Below are positions 1 to 8,115 of a stretch of DNA of 50,105 bases, piece by piece. Positions within the stretch are counted from its first letter, which is position 1. Each line of letters opens with the position of its first letter. The notes below the pieces were generated by a model. The model saw nothing but the letters and a program-made list of their open reading frames with translations. It was not told the origin of the DNA and ran no database searches. The position numbers and the translations under genes are program-made. Origin of the DNA: Nitrospira sp. (lineage in GTDB: Bacteria; Nitrospirota; Nitrospiria; Nitrospirales; Nitrospiraceae); the NCBI GenBank assembly GCA_020697375.1, contig JAJFBJ010000019.1:1-50105 (forward strand), in the 5' to 3' direction.

Positions 1-330
1 CAGGCTATTGTCGAGCGTGAGAAGGTCAGGGATTACCTGCTCAGCCCGTCTCATCCAACCGGCCAGGGCAAGGCAGAGTTTTTCACCTCAATGGGATTCC
101 GGCGAGACGCCTGGGAAGTGTTGGCCGATGCCTTAAGGCAAGTGGCACGCGACTGTCCCCTCACAAAAAGCATGACATCCCTCCATGGGCAGAAGTATAT
201 TGTAGAGGGTGCGTTGGTCACGCCAAGCGGGCAACTGCCCCTTATCCGCACGGTGTGGGTAGTCGATGCTGGGCGCGAGAGGCCACGATTGGTAACAGCC
301 TATCCAGCAGCGCAGGAGTCATCACGATGA
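1..330 (+). CDS. DUF6883-like protein, C-terminal part (5' end outside window)
   Basis: The frame is open from the first base and ends in TGA at 328-330, giving 109 residues. The segment REKVRDYLLSPSHPTGQGKA, then EFFTSMGF and a C-terminal LPLIRTVWVVD strand, fits my recollection of the small DUF6883 family (a conserved HP-x-GxxKAxFF motif). An internal ATG at 91 exists, but the conserved motif lies upstream of it, so the true start is at or before the window edge. The stop overlaps the start of the following DUF4926-like gene (ATGA), which implies co-translation. The function of the family is unknown to me; small paired genes of this kind are often toxin-antitoxin-like or contextual, but nothing here proves that. 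Confidence 0.7.
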   Translation, partial: QAIVEREKVRDYLLSPSHPTGQGKAEFFTSMGFRRDAWEVLADALRQVARDCPLTKSMTSLHGQKYIVEGALVTPSGQLPLIRTVWVVDAGRERPRLVTAYPAAQESSR

Positions 331-557
331 TCAAAGAACATGACACCGTGGTCTTGGTCACTGCCGTTCCAGGTGAAGGGCTTTTGCCCGGCGATGTCGG
401 AGCGGTAGTTCATGTGTACCGTGATGGTCAGGCCTACGAGATAGAGTTCATGACATTGGAAGGGAAGACCGCCGCGGTGATCACACTCGAAGCGTCGCAG
501 GTCCGCCCTGTCGGACAACGCGAAATCGCCCACGCCCGCGAGCTTGCTTCACGCTAG
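327..557 (+). CDS. DUF4926-like small protein
   Basis: This 76-residue protein starts at the ATG at 327, overlapping the upstream stop by 4 bases, and ends with TAG at 555-557. The sequence contains HDTVVLVTAVPGEGLLPGDVGAVVHVY, paraphrased as a short beta-rich barrel with a GLxxGDxGxVVHVY core, then YEIEFM and a TLEASQVRP tail. That order of motifs is characteristic of DUF4926, a family of about 60-80 residues found beside DUF6883-type genes. No catalytic residues stand out. An upstream in-frame ATG at 255 would add 24 residues without similarity and would overlap the upstream gene by 76 bases, so 327 is preferred. Confidence 0.75.
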   Translation: MIKEHDTVVLVTAVPGEGLLPGDVGAVVHVYRDGQAYEIEFMTLEGKTAAVITLEASQVRPVGQREIAHARELASR

Positions 558-592
558 TCTGCTCCAAGTACTGTGTCAGATGACCATACGTT

Positions 593-613
593 GGGTGCGC
601 CTTCATGGCACCC
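593..613. other. Short hairpin between convergent genes
   Basis: GGGTGC at 593-598 pairs with GCACCC at 608-613 around a 9-nt loop, between the converging DUF4926-like gene and the MFS gene. No T-tract follows on either strand, so a terminator role is only a guess. Confidence 0.25.
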
Positions 614-646
614 GGCAGAATCGTAAAGAGTCATTGCTCATACTCC

Positions 647-1891
647 TCACTCCTGCAACTTCTCGCTCGCATCGATCTTCATCCACATCAGCCCGCCGCA
701 GACGGCGATGACGGAAGCGACCAGCAACGAGGCGGTCCAGCCCCATTGATCCGCCAGCCAGGGGGTTAGACTGGGAGACAAGGCGCCTCCCACGTTCGCG
801 CCCATGTTCATCACGCCCGACAAGGTGCCCGCATGGATCTTGGAGAGGTCTGTCGTCACGCTCCAGTAGGCCCCGACTGAGAAGTAGAGCCAGCCGGCCC
901 CCAATGAGAGGCAGCTGATGGCCGCCGCCTGCGAGTCGGCCCAGGCTCCGAGGCCAATCATGCTGCCGGCCAGGACCATGCCGGCCATCCCGACCCCCAT
1001 TCTCGCCCTGGTCAACCCCGCGGTCGGAACCAGGCGATCCGTGATCCACCCGCCCAGCGGGCAAAACACGAGGATCGCAAAAAACGGCGCGGAGGCGAGC
1101 CAGCCGCCACGCAAGAGATCTATCCCTCGCACGTTCACCAGATAGAGGTAGAACCAGGACATATAAATGTAGGCCACATAGCCCAGGCAGGCATAACTCG
1201 CGACCAGCCAGCGCAGGGAACGGGACCGAAAGAATTGCGTCCAGGGAACGACCTTGCGCGCGAGCGCCGATGAACCACGAGCGGCGGGCTGGCCGTCCCT
1301 CGAGCCGAGCACCCACAGTAACGCCACGACGATCCCCACCAATGCCGACAGGTAGAACACCGTCTGCCACCGGTAGTTCACCATGATCCAGGAGGCGAGG
1401 GGAGGCGTCATGGCGGCCCCGACTCCGATGCCGCCGATGGCGATGCCGATTCCTAGTCCGCGCTGCGAGGGAGGCATCCAGTCGGCCACGGCCCGATTGA
1501 AATTCGGCAGGGCCACCGATTCTCCCACGCCGAGAAAAAATCGCACCAGAACGAGGGCTCCCACGGTCCCGACCGTCGCGGCGAACGGCAGGGTCGCGGC
1601 CAGCGCCGTCAAGGCGGTGAACAACGACCACCAGAGCAAGGCGGCGGTCAACACGAGACGGGCGCCCCATCGATCTCCCAGCCAGCCGCCGGGAATCTGG
1701 CAGAGGGCATAACCGAAGACGAAGGCGGAAAAAATGTAGCCCATGTCCTGATCGGTCAGTCCGTAAGCCGGCATCATCTGCCGCGCCGTGACGGAAATGT
1801 TGACCCGGTCCATGTAGGTCACCACGCTGATCGCGAACAACAGGCTGAGGATGCCCCACCTCGGCTTTGCCGCCGATAGATCGGATTGCAC
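647..1891 (-). CDS. MFS transporter, ACS (anion:cation symporter)-like
   Basis: This predicted inner-membrane secondary transporter of 414 residues has about 12 hydrophobic segments. The first segment leads into the motif TYMDRVNISV, and the loop between segments 2 and 3 reads GGWLGDRWGAR, the MFS signature GxLaDrxGrr. The RFFLGVGESVALPNFNRAVADW stretch (described here in parts) is typical of the anion:cation symporter branch that carries sugar acids and other organic anions. The substrate cannot be read from sequence. The GTG start at 1891 is chosen because GGGAGG (1896-1901) sits 4 nt upstream; an ATG at 1921 would add ten residues but lies only about 12 nt from a TATAAT box. The gene is transcribed alone and divergently from the AsmA-like gene. 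Confidence 0.85.
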   Translation of the reverse strand: MQSDLSAAKPRWGILSLLFAISVVTYMDRVNISVTARQMMPAYGLTDQDMGYIFSAFVFGYALCQIPGGWLGDRWGARLVLTAALLWWSLFTALTALAATLPFAATVGTVGALVLVRFFLGVGESVALPNFNRAVADWMPPSQRGLGIGIAIGGIGVGAAMTPPLASWIMVNYRWQTVFYLSALVGIVVALLWVLGSRDGQPAARGSSALARKVVPWTQFFRSRSLRWLVASYACLGYVAYIYMSWFYLYLVNVRGIDLLRGGWLASAPFFAILVFCPLGGWITDRLVPTAGLTRARMGVGMAGMVLAGSMIGLGAWADSQAAAISCLSLGAGWLYFSVGAYWSVTTDLSKIHAGTLSGVMNMGANVGGALSPSLTPWLADQWGWTASLLVASVIAVCGGLMWMKIDASEKLQE

Positions 1892-1932
1892 AGTTCCTCC
1901 CGGGCGAGAACTCCCGCGCATGAAAGCGGGGC

Positions 1933-1938
1933 ATTATA
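1933..1938 (-). promoter_or_regulatory. -10 box for the MFS gene
   Basis: TATAAT is read on the minus strand at 1938-1933. The matching -35 region is poor. Transcription would start near 1926, leaving a leader of about 35 nt to the GTG at 1891, which supports that start codon. Confidence 0.35.
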
Positions 1939-2018
1939 GAACGCTCATGCCATGCCCACCAGCCGTGCCGGGGAATGGACCGCGAGACATCGTATGGATT
2001 TCGCGCTCCCGCATCCGG

Positions 2019-2024
2019 TACACT
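2019..2024 (+). promoter_or_regulatory. Possible -10 box for the AsmA-like gene
   Basis: TACACT lies 29 nt before the GTG at 2054, with only a weak -35 (TGGATT at 1995-2000, 18-nt spacing). If real, it rules out the longer start at 1952. Confidence 0.3.
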
Positions 2025-2053
2025 CTTTTTTTACCTATCCTGCTGGAGGTCGA

Positions 2054-5000
2054 GTGAGGGTTCGTCCGCGCGCGGTAGTGCTGTCGTTGCTCGGCTTGCT
2101 GGTCGTGGGTGCCCTCCTCCTGCTTTATTCCAGAGAGCTGTTCGGCGTCGACATCGTCAAGAATTTTTTCCTCCAGCAACTCGAAGCGAGCCTGCGACGC
2201 AAGATCGAAGTGGACCGGATCAAACTGGTGCTGCTGCCGAGTCTCAGACTCGAACTCTCCAACGTCGAAGTCTACGGCCATGACGACCCGTCTCACCTGG
2301 TCTTCAAGGCCAAGGAAATGGACATCGTCCTGCGCCTGCTGCCGCTGCTCAGGAAGCAGGTCGTGGCCAAGCGGCTGTTTCTCGACGAACCGACGGTCAC
2401 GCTGATTCGCAATCGCTCCGGGCACTGGAACGTCCTCGCAGGGCTTCCATCCGCGGCCAAGGATGAATCGGCCTACCAGATGTTCAGCCGCCTGCTGCAG
2501 ATCCGCGAAGCGACCATTCAAAACGGCCATGTGACGATTACCGATGAAGCCCGTTCCGACGGCGTCCGCACCACCAGGCTTGAATCGGTCGAGATGGCGT
2601 TGAAGGTCTATCCGGGGAAAGCCGAGGGGGATTTGCATGTCTCCGCCTCGTTGCCTCCCGAAGAGACCCCTTCCTCCTTTTCATTGACCGGGACCATCAG
2701 CCTGAGCGAATCCTCTTCCACTCTCGCCGCGGAGGAACCCTACTCGGTGCGTCCGGCCTTTCAATTCGAGGGCGAGGTGGAAACGGTCAACCTCCGCCTG
2801 CGCGAGGCCGCCGACTTTTTCGGACCCCGTCCCGTGCCGGATCAGCTGCAGGGCGGGGCCAATCTGAAAAGCCACATCCGCGTGGCGCCCGGTGTCGCCG
2901 GCTATGATGTCGTCCTGACCGCCATCACCGCCAATGTCGATCAGCTGGCGGTCACGGGCAAGGCCAACATGGCGGGGCTCCTCACCTCGCAGCCCACATT
3001 TTCCATCACCTTCGCCTCGCCCTCCATCGACCTTCAGAATCTTTTCGCGCGCGTTCCCGCCCAGTGGATCCATCCGCAATTGCCGGGCATCGTCGAGCAA
3101 CGGCAGCTCGGGGGCAACGTGGAAATTCTTTCCGCGACGCTGACGGGCGCCACGGCGCCGAGCCCCCAACTGTCGCTCACGGGCGATTTCCGCGTGGAGA
3201 ATGGCACGGCGCTCATCGGGCAGGACCAGGTCCCGACGAAGGATTTGACCGCCAACATTTCCGTGGAACCGGGACGCATCAGGGTGGGGCAGGTGACCGG
3301 CACCTACGGCACGCTTCAAATGACCGACGGTAAAGCCGTTGTCTCCTTTCTCGATGCGGGGCCCTGGATGGAATTGGATGTCAGCGGCAACATGACGGCC
3401 GCCGACCTAGTGAAATTTCTCGTGAAGACGATTCGCGCGGACAAGCTCACGTCGCTGCTGGCGCAATCGCGCGAGATCGAAGGCCGGACGCATCCCACGT
3501 TCCGTCTCGTCGGGCCGCTCGACAAGCCGGACGGCATCACCTTCGCGGGCGGGGAAGTCATGGCCGAGCAGGTGAGCCTGCTGAATCCCTCTCTGCCGCA
3601 GCGGCTTACCGCCATGCGAGGCCGCATCGTGTTTTCACAAACCGGCGGCGCGCAGTTCGATCAGGTCACGGCCAACCTGGGAGAAGCCCAGCTTCAGTTC
3701 AACGGTCAGATCAGCGGAGGCACGCCAAGCCTCTTTCAGGATTTCGTCATCCGCGCGAAGGGGAATGCCGCCCAGCTCCGCCAGATGGTCTCGGCCGGGT
3801 CGTTCCCCGATGACTTGCTGTCCGGCATCGTCAACGCCAAGGTGCAACTATCCGGTCCTTCCGGGGCCCCGCATTTACGCGGAGAGATCGGCTTGAACGA
3901 CGCGAAACTGGTCCTGCCCTCCGTGGGCGAAAAGCCGCCCGGCACGCCGGCCTCGTTGGAACTCGACGCCGATGTCACGCGCGGAGCCGGGCTGACGATA
4001 TCACGCCTGGAACTCGTGGTCCCTCCTTTGCGCCTTCCATTGAAGGGACGGATCACTCTCGGTGATCGCTTTACGATCGACGCCTCTCTCGCCTCGGGCA
4101 CCGTGTCGCTGTCGAGCCTTCCCGAATGGATATTCAAGAACGGGCTCGAAGCGGGGAATCTCGAAGTCTCCATGGACGTGAAGGGCATGGACGCCGATTG
4201 GAAACATTGGCGGGCCGGCGGATGGCTGGCGCTCACCAACGGTTTGATGAAGGTCAAAGGAATCGAAGGCCACGTCGAGGATATCTATCTCAGGCTGAAG
4301 TTTTCCAAACACATCGCCGACATCAAGCAGCTCTCGTTTCGAGTCAAGGACAGCGATGTGAGTCTGTCGGGGGCCTTGAAAAATTGGACGACCAAACCGG
4401 TCATCGCCGTCAAGATCGAATCGGCTCAAATGGATCTGGACCTGCTGATCCCTAAAGGGCATCGTTCCCCGATCCGAGAATTTCTCGAAACCCTGGCCGC
4501 GACGAGCCAGGTCAGCGCGACCGCCACCATTGAGAAGGGGCTGTACAAGCATCTGCGGCTCGGGGGGCTCTCCGGGCGATTGACCATTCAAGACGGTCTT
4601 CTGGATCTCGATCGCGTCGTCGCCCAATCGGGAACCGGCCAGGTCGCAGGACGCATGGTCGTCCGGCTTCCCAAGGGGGAGCCGGCCGAAACGGAAACCT
4701 CGGTCAGAATGACCGGCATTCCTTTCGACGCGCTGCTGCCGCTGCTCCACACGAACGACCGCCCGATGACGGGCGACTTGAAACTCACGGGGCTTCTGCG
4801 CGGACATGGACGCAACCCGCACGGCCTGCTGCCGACCTTGAACGGCAAGACCGAGATCGTGGCGCAGGATGGGCGCATCCTGAAAACGGAGAGCGCCATC
4901 TGGAAAATCATTTCGATCCTAAATCTTCCGGCGGTCCTACAGGGAAAGGTCGATCTGGAGAAAGAGGGATTGCAGTACAACCGCATGACCGCGACGGTGA

Positions 5001-5464
5001 CGGTTCACGATGGATTGATGAAAACGCAGAATTTCATTCTGGATAGTCCCGTGCTGAAAATCTCCGCCGTCGGAAATTATGACATGCCCACCGATCAGCT
5101 GGACATGGTTTGGGCCGTCAGCCCTTTCGGCTCCTATTCGCAGTTTTTGAAATCGATTCCGCTGTTCGGGCGACTGGTGGCCGGGGATCGCAAGGGCCTG
5201 GCGACGGCCCTGTTTCAGGTCAAGGGGTCGATCGACGATCCGCAAGTGACGTACATGCCGATGAAGTCCTTCGCCACGGGACTCACCGGCGTCGCAGAGC
5301 TCGCGTTCGACCTGCTGAAGAACACGGTCATGCTGCCGATCGATATGCTTTCCCCGCCGGAACAAAGAGATCCATTGTTCGATCCATCGTTGGAGATGCA
5401 GAGGCCGCCCTCGCCGCAGCCTCAGGCAGAACCGCTCACCTCGCCGGCGCCGGCCTCGCCTTGA
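2054..5464 (+). CDS. AsmA-like repeating-beta-groove envelope protein
   Basis: This large protein of about 1136 residues has one N-terminal membrane anchor (VVLSLLGLLVVGALLLLYS) and a long beta-rich periplasmic body. Residues after the anchor (FLQQLEASLRRKIEVDRIKL, then SNVEVYG) match the AsmA N-terminal domain. The C-terminal region (GNYDMPTDQLDM, FGRLVAGDRKGLATALFQV) matches the AsmA-like C-terminal domain. AsmA-superfamily proteins are thought to bridge the periplasm and help move phospholipids or control outer-membrane assembly; the exact role here is inference. A GTG at 2054 with GGAGG at 2045-2049 is preferred; ATG at 1952 or 1994 would place 34 or 20 extra residues before the anchor. 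A proline-rich tail (PPSPQPQ) ends the protein. Confidence 0.85.
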   Translation: MRVRPRAVVLSLLGLLVVGALLLLYSRELFGVDIVKNFFLQQLEASLRRKIEVDRIKLVLLPSLRLELSNVEVYGHDDPSHLVFKAKEMDIVLRLLPLLRKQVVAKRLFLDEPTVTLIRNRSGHWNVLAGLPSAAKDESAYQMFSRLLQIREATIQNGHVTITDEARSDGVRTTRLESVEMALKVYPGKAEGDLHVSASLPPEETPSSFSLTGTISLSESSSTLAAEEPYSVRPAFQFEGEVETVNLRLREAADFFGPRPVPDQLQGGANLKSHIRVAPGVAGYDVVLTAITANVDQLAVTGKANMAGLLTSQPTFSITFASPSIDLQNLFARVPAQWIHPQLPGIVEQRQLGGNVEILSATLTGATAPSPQLSLTGDFRVENGTALIGQDQVPTKDLTANISVEPGRIRVGQVTGTYGTLQMTDGKAVVSFLDAGPWMELDVSGNMTAADLVKFLVKTIRADKLTSLLAQSREIEGRTHPTFRLVGPLDKPDGITFAGGEVMAEQVSLLNPSLPQRLTAMRGRIVFSQTGGAQFDQVTANLGEAQLQFNGQISGGTPSLFQDFVIRAKGNAAQLRQMVSAGSFPDDLLSGIVNAKVQLSGPSGAPHLRGEIGLNDAKLVLPSVGEKPPGTPASLELDADVTRGAGLTISRLELVVPPLRLPLKGRITLGDRFTIDASLASGTVSLSSLPEWIFKNGLEAGNLEVSMDVKGMDADWKHWRAGGWLALTNGLMKVKGIEGHVEDIYLRLKFSKHIADIKQLSFRVKDSDVSLSGALKNWTTKPVIAVKIESAQMDLDLLIPKGHRSPIREFLETLAATSQVSATATIEKGLYKHLRLGGLSGRLTIQDGLLDLDRVVAQSGTGQVAGRMVVRLPKGEPAETETSVRMTGIPFDALLPLLHTNDRPMTGDLKLTGLLRGHGRNPHGLLPTLNGKTEIVAQDGRILKTESAIWKIISILNLPAVLQGKVDLEKEGLQYNRMTATVTVHDGLMKTQNFILDSPVLKISAVGNYDMPTDQLDMVWAVSPFGSYSQFLKSIPLFGRLVAGDRKGLATALFQVKGSIDDPQVTYMPMKSFATGLTGVAELAFDLLKNTVMLPIDMLSPPEQRDPLFDPSLEMQRPPSPQPQAEPLTSPAPASP

Positions 5465-5515
5465 TTACATGTGGAACGCGTGATAGCATCCGAAAGACGT
5501 GAACGCATCCACCTG

Positions 5516-6673
5516 ATGAGCCACTCCATCGTGCAAGCCACCCATCCCGATCAGACCGCCACGCTCTTCGTGACCGCCAGTGAAACGGACTCCAATCTCT
5601 ATTACGCCACAAGGTTCATCGCCCCCGATCCCTTCATCTACCTCGAAGTGAAGGGCGAACGGCTTATGATCATGAGCGACCTGGAAGTCGATCGGGCAAG
5701 GAACCAGGCGACGGTCGACCGTGTGTTGGCCTATTCCGATCTGGAGCGGCGCGCCAAGTCGCAAGGGGTGACGGATCCCGGCATGATCGACGTGATCCAC
5801 CTGCTCTTACAAGAGGCCGGCCTGACTGAGATTCTCGTGCCTTCGACCTTTCCCTTCGGCCATGCCAGCCGGTTGCAGGAGCTCGGTTATACATTGCGCA
5901 CCAAGCGCGAACCGTTTTATGAACGCCGGGTCGTGAAATCCGAAGAAGAAATCCGGCACATCGAAGCGGCTCAGCGGGCCACCGAAAAGGCGGTCGCAGC
6001 GGCGCATCACAGTCTCAGCCGCGCGGACATTCGCAATGGGCATCTCTGGCTGGACGGGGACATCCTCACGTCGGAGCGCGTCAAGAAACAGATCAACGTC
6101 GCGTTGATGGAGTCGGATTGTGTCGCGCAACATACCATCGTGGCAGGCGGCGAGCAGGCCTGCGATCCTCACAACGAGGGCAGCGGCCCGCTGCCGGCCC
6201 ATCGCAGTATTATTTTTGACGTCTTCCCCCGATCCGCCGGCTCGCGCTACTTTGCCGACATGTCCCGCACCGTGATACGGGGAACCGCCTCTCCGGAATT
6301 GAAACGGCTGTATCAGGCGGTCAAGGACGCACAGGAAGAGGCCATCACCAAGATTCGCGACGGCGCCGACGGCGCGGCGATTCATCAGGGCATCTGCGAC
6401 CGGTTTGAACAATCCGGCTACAAGACCGGACTGGTCAAGGGGCGCATGCAAGGCTATTTTCATGGCACCGGCCATGGCGTCGGGTTGGACATTCATGAAG
6501 CGCCCCGCATCAATCGCACCGGCTCCTTGCTGCAGGAAGGGCATGTGGTCACCGTCGAACCGGGGCTCTATTACCCAGGGCTCGGCGCCGTCCGCATCGA
6601 AGACATGGTCCTCGTCACCAAGGACGGCTGCCGTAACCTCACGAACTTTCCGAAACGATTCGAACTCGACTGA
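5516..6673 (+). CDS. M24-family metallopeptidase (Xaa-Pro aminopeptidase-like)
   Basis: The product is a cytosolic-looking 385-residue peptidase with the pita-bread fold of the M24 family, which removes N-terminal residues, often before proline. All five dinuclear-metal ligands are visible: Asp in IIFDVFPR, Asp in FADMSRTV, His in HGTGHGVG, Glu in TVEPGLY and Glu in VRIEDMVL. The N-terminal third (LYYATRF to YERRVV) is the non-catalytic creatinase-type domain, so this is not a plain methionine aminopeptidase. ATG at 5516 gives the usual N-terminus; an in-frame GTG at 5471 would add 15 residues. It follows the AsmA-like gene by about 50 bp and precedes the SdhB-like gene by 20 bp, so the three may be co-transcribed. 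Confidence 0.88.
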   Translation: MSHSIVQATHPDQTATLFVTASETDSNLYYATRFIAPDPFIYLEVKGERLMIMSDLEVDRARNQATVDRVLAYSDLERRAKSQGVTDPGMIDVIHLLLQEAGLTEILVPSTFPFGHASRLQELGYTLRTKREPFYERRVVKSEEEIRHIEAAQRATEKAVAAAHHSLSRADIRNGHLWLDGDILTSERVKKQINVALMESDCVAQHTIVAGGEQACDPHNEGSGPLPAHRSIIFDVFPRSAGSRYFADMSRTVIRGTASPELKRLYQAVKDAQEEAITKIRDGADGAAIHQGICDRFEQSGYKTGLVKGRMQGYFHGTGHGVGLDIHEAPRINRTGSLLQEGHVVTVEPGLYYPGLGAVRIEDMVLVTKDGCRNLTNFPKRFELD

Positions 6674-6693
6674 ACGACACCGTAAGGAGCGAG

Positions 6694-7668
6694 GTGCGTC
6701 TCACCTTCACCATCCGGCGCTTCAATCCTGAAACAGACCAACGTTCGCACCAGGAAGAGTACCGTCTCGACATCGGGCGAGGGATGACGGTCCTCGAAGC
6801 CTTGATCCGCATCAAAAACGAACTCGACGGCAGCCTGTCCATGCGGTATTCCTGCCGCTCCGCCATTTGCGGCTCCTGCGCGATGCAGATCAACGGCACG
6901 GAAAAACTGGCCTGCCGCACCTCGATCCGCAAGGAATTGGAGCGCCATGGCAGGATCTCGGTCGAGCCGTTGCATAACCTTCCGGTCATCAAAGATCTGG
7001 TCGTCGATATGTCGCCGTTCTGGGACAAGATCCGCGCGGTGACTCCCTGGCTGACCCCGGTCACGCACCCCACCAAGCGATACGGCCCGTCCGGGCAACT
7101 GCGGCTGCTTCCGGATACCTATCAGTTTCACAATGTGGATGCCTGCATCATGTGCGGCGCCTGCGTGGCCGCCTGCACCTCGCACGAGGTTTCACCGGGA
7201 TTTCTTGGTCCGGCGGCGCTCGCGAAGGCGGAACGATTCGTCGCGGACCCGCGTGAGCCCTCCGCGGCGAAGCAGGCGCGACTGACCGTTCTGCAAAAGG
7301 CCGACGGCATATGGGACTGCACGCGCTGCAACATGTGCGTTCAAGTCTGTCCTAAAGATGTCCAGCCGATGGAGGCCATCATCCGGTTGCGCCGCGCCTC
7401 TCTTCAGCATGGCTTGACCGCCACGGAAGGGGCCCGCCACATTACCGGTTTCGTCGATCTCGTTTCGCGTGAAGGACGCCTGAATGAAGCGCTCATGCCG
7501 CTGAAGGTCGTCGGGGCGAATCTCCCTCGGCTGATAAATGTGCTGCCGTTGGGCATCCGCATGTGGTTCAAGGGCAAGGTCCCCTCTCCGTTCGGAAACA
7601 CCATCCCGGGCATCGAGCAGATCCGCGCCATTTTCGCGGCCGCGCGACGTCGGACCAGGCGCGCCTGA
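6694..7668 (+). CDS. Succinate dehydrogenase/fumarate reductase iron-sulfur subunit-like
   Basis: This 324-residue protein has the SdhB/FrdB layout. An N-terminal plant-type [2Fe-2S] ferredoxin domain carries CRSAICGSC plus a later Cys in KLACRTS. A C-terminal domain carries CIMCGACVAAC and CTRCNMCVQVCP for the [4Fe-4S] and [3Fe-4S]/[4Fe-4S] clusters. The family passes electrons from the flavoprotein SdhA/FrdA to the membrane. About 70 residues continue beyond the usual SdhB end, ending near basic RRRTRRA, which is longer than the roughly 240-residue classical subunit. The GTG start at 6694 has AAGGAG nearby (6682-6687). No SdhA or membrane anchor is adjacent; an HdrB/SdhE-like partner candidate lies at 15517. 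Confidence 0.85.
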   Translation: MRLTFTIRRFNPETDQRSHQEEYRLDIGRGMTVLEALIRIKNELDGSLSMRYSCRSAICGSCAMQINGTEKLACRTSIRKELERHGRISVEPLHNLPVIKDLVVDMSPFWDKIRAVTPWLTPVTHPTKRYGPSGQLRLLPDTYQFHNVDACIMCGACVAACTSHEVSPGFLGPAALAKAERFVADPREPSAAKQARLTVLQKADGIWDCTRCNMCVQVCPKDVQPMEAIIRLRRASLQHGLTATEGARHITGFVDLVSREGRLNEALMPLKVVGANLPRLINVLPLGIRMWFKGKVPSPFGNTIPGIEQIRAIFAAARRRTRRA

Positions 7669-7673
7669 CGGCC

Positions 7674-8115
7674 ATGGCAGGCAGCTTTCGATTCCTCGAC
7701 GATATCGCGCTGGCCGACATGGCGTTCGAGGCGGAGGGTCATTCCATTCCGGCGCTCTTCGACGCGGCGACGCAAGCCTTCATCGAAAGTCTGGCCGATC
7801 CGGCCGGCATCGCCGCAACCTGGCGGCGGACGGTCGACCTGGACGAGCCGGACATCCCCCACACTGCTTTTTGAATGGCTGGGACACCTCGTGTATCTTA
7901 AGGATGCGGATGGCATGGTGTTTCAGCGGGCAGACTTATCCATCGAACAGCGGCTCGAGCCATCCTCCTGGCGACTCCATGCCGACGTGATCGGCGCGCC
8001 GGCGAATCCTGCGACCCAGGAACTGCGATCCGACGTCAAAGGCGTCACCAAACATCTGTACGCCGTGACACAGGACGAGACCGGATGGAAAGCGACGGTG
8101 GTCCTGGACGTATGA
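7674..8115 (+). pseudogene. Archease, frameshifted
   Basis: Archease is a small protein that helps RtcB become guanylylated and turn over. The first 66 codons (from ATG 7674, FRFLDDIALADMAFEAEG) match the archease N-terminus but stop at 7872-7874. The rest continues in the next frame as [14 protein letters not shown] through [13 protein letters not shown] to KATVVLDV, ending at 8115. The shift falls in a run of five C at 7856-7860: four C would restore DIPTLLFEWL without interruption. Both halves are otherwise well conserved, so the lesion is recent, a sequencing error, or (least likely) programmed. The start lies 5 bp after the SdhB-like stop and the end overlaps rtcB by ATGA. Confidence 0.85.

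Noticed and set aside
603..1934. A 443-codon minus-strand frame overlapping the MFS gene
   Set aside because: Composition is Arg/Gly-rich with no domain, and it shadows the clear 12-TM transporter in another frame.
7856..7860. Programmed +1 frameshift in archease
   Set aside because: No stimulator or conserved slippery context is evident, and the adjacent rtcB has three similar indels plus a deletion, which favours decay or error.
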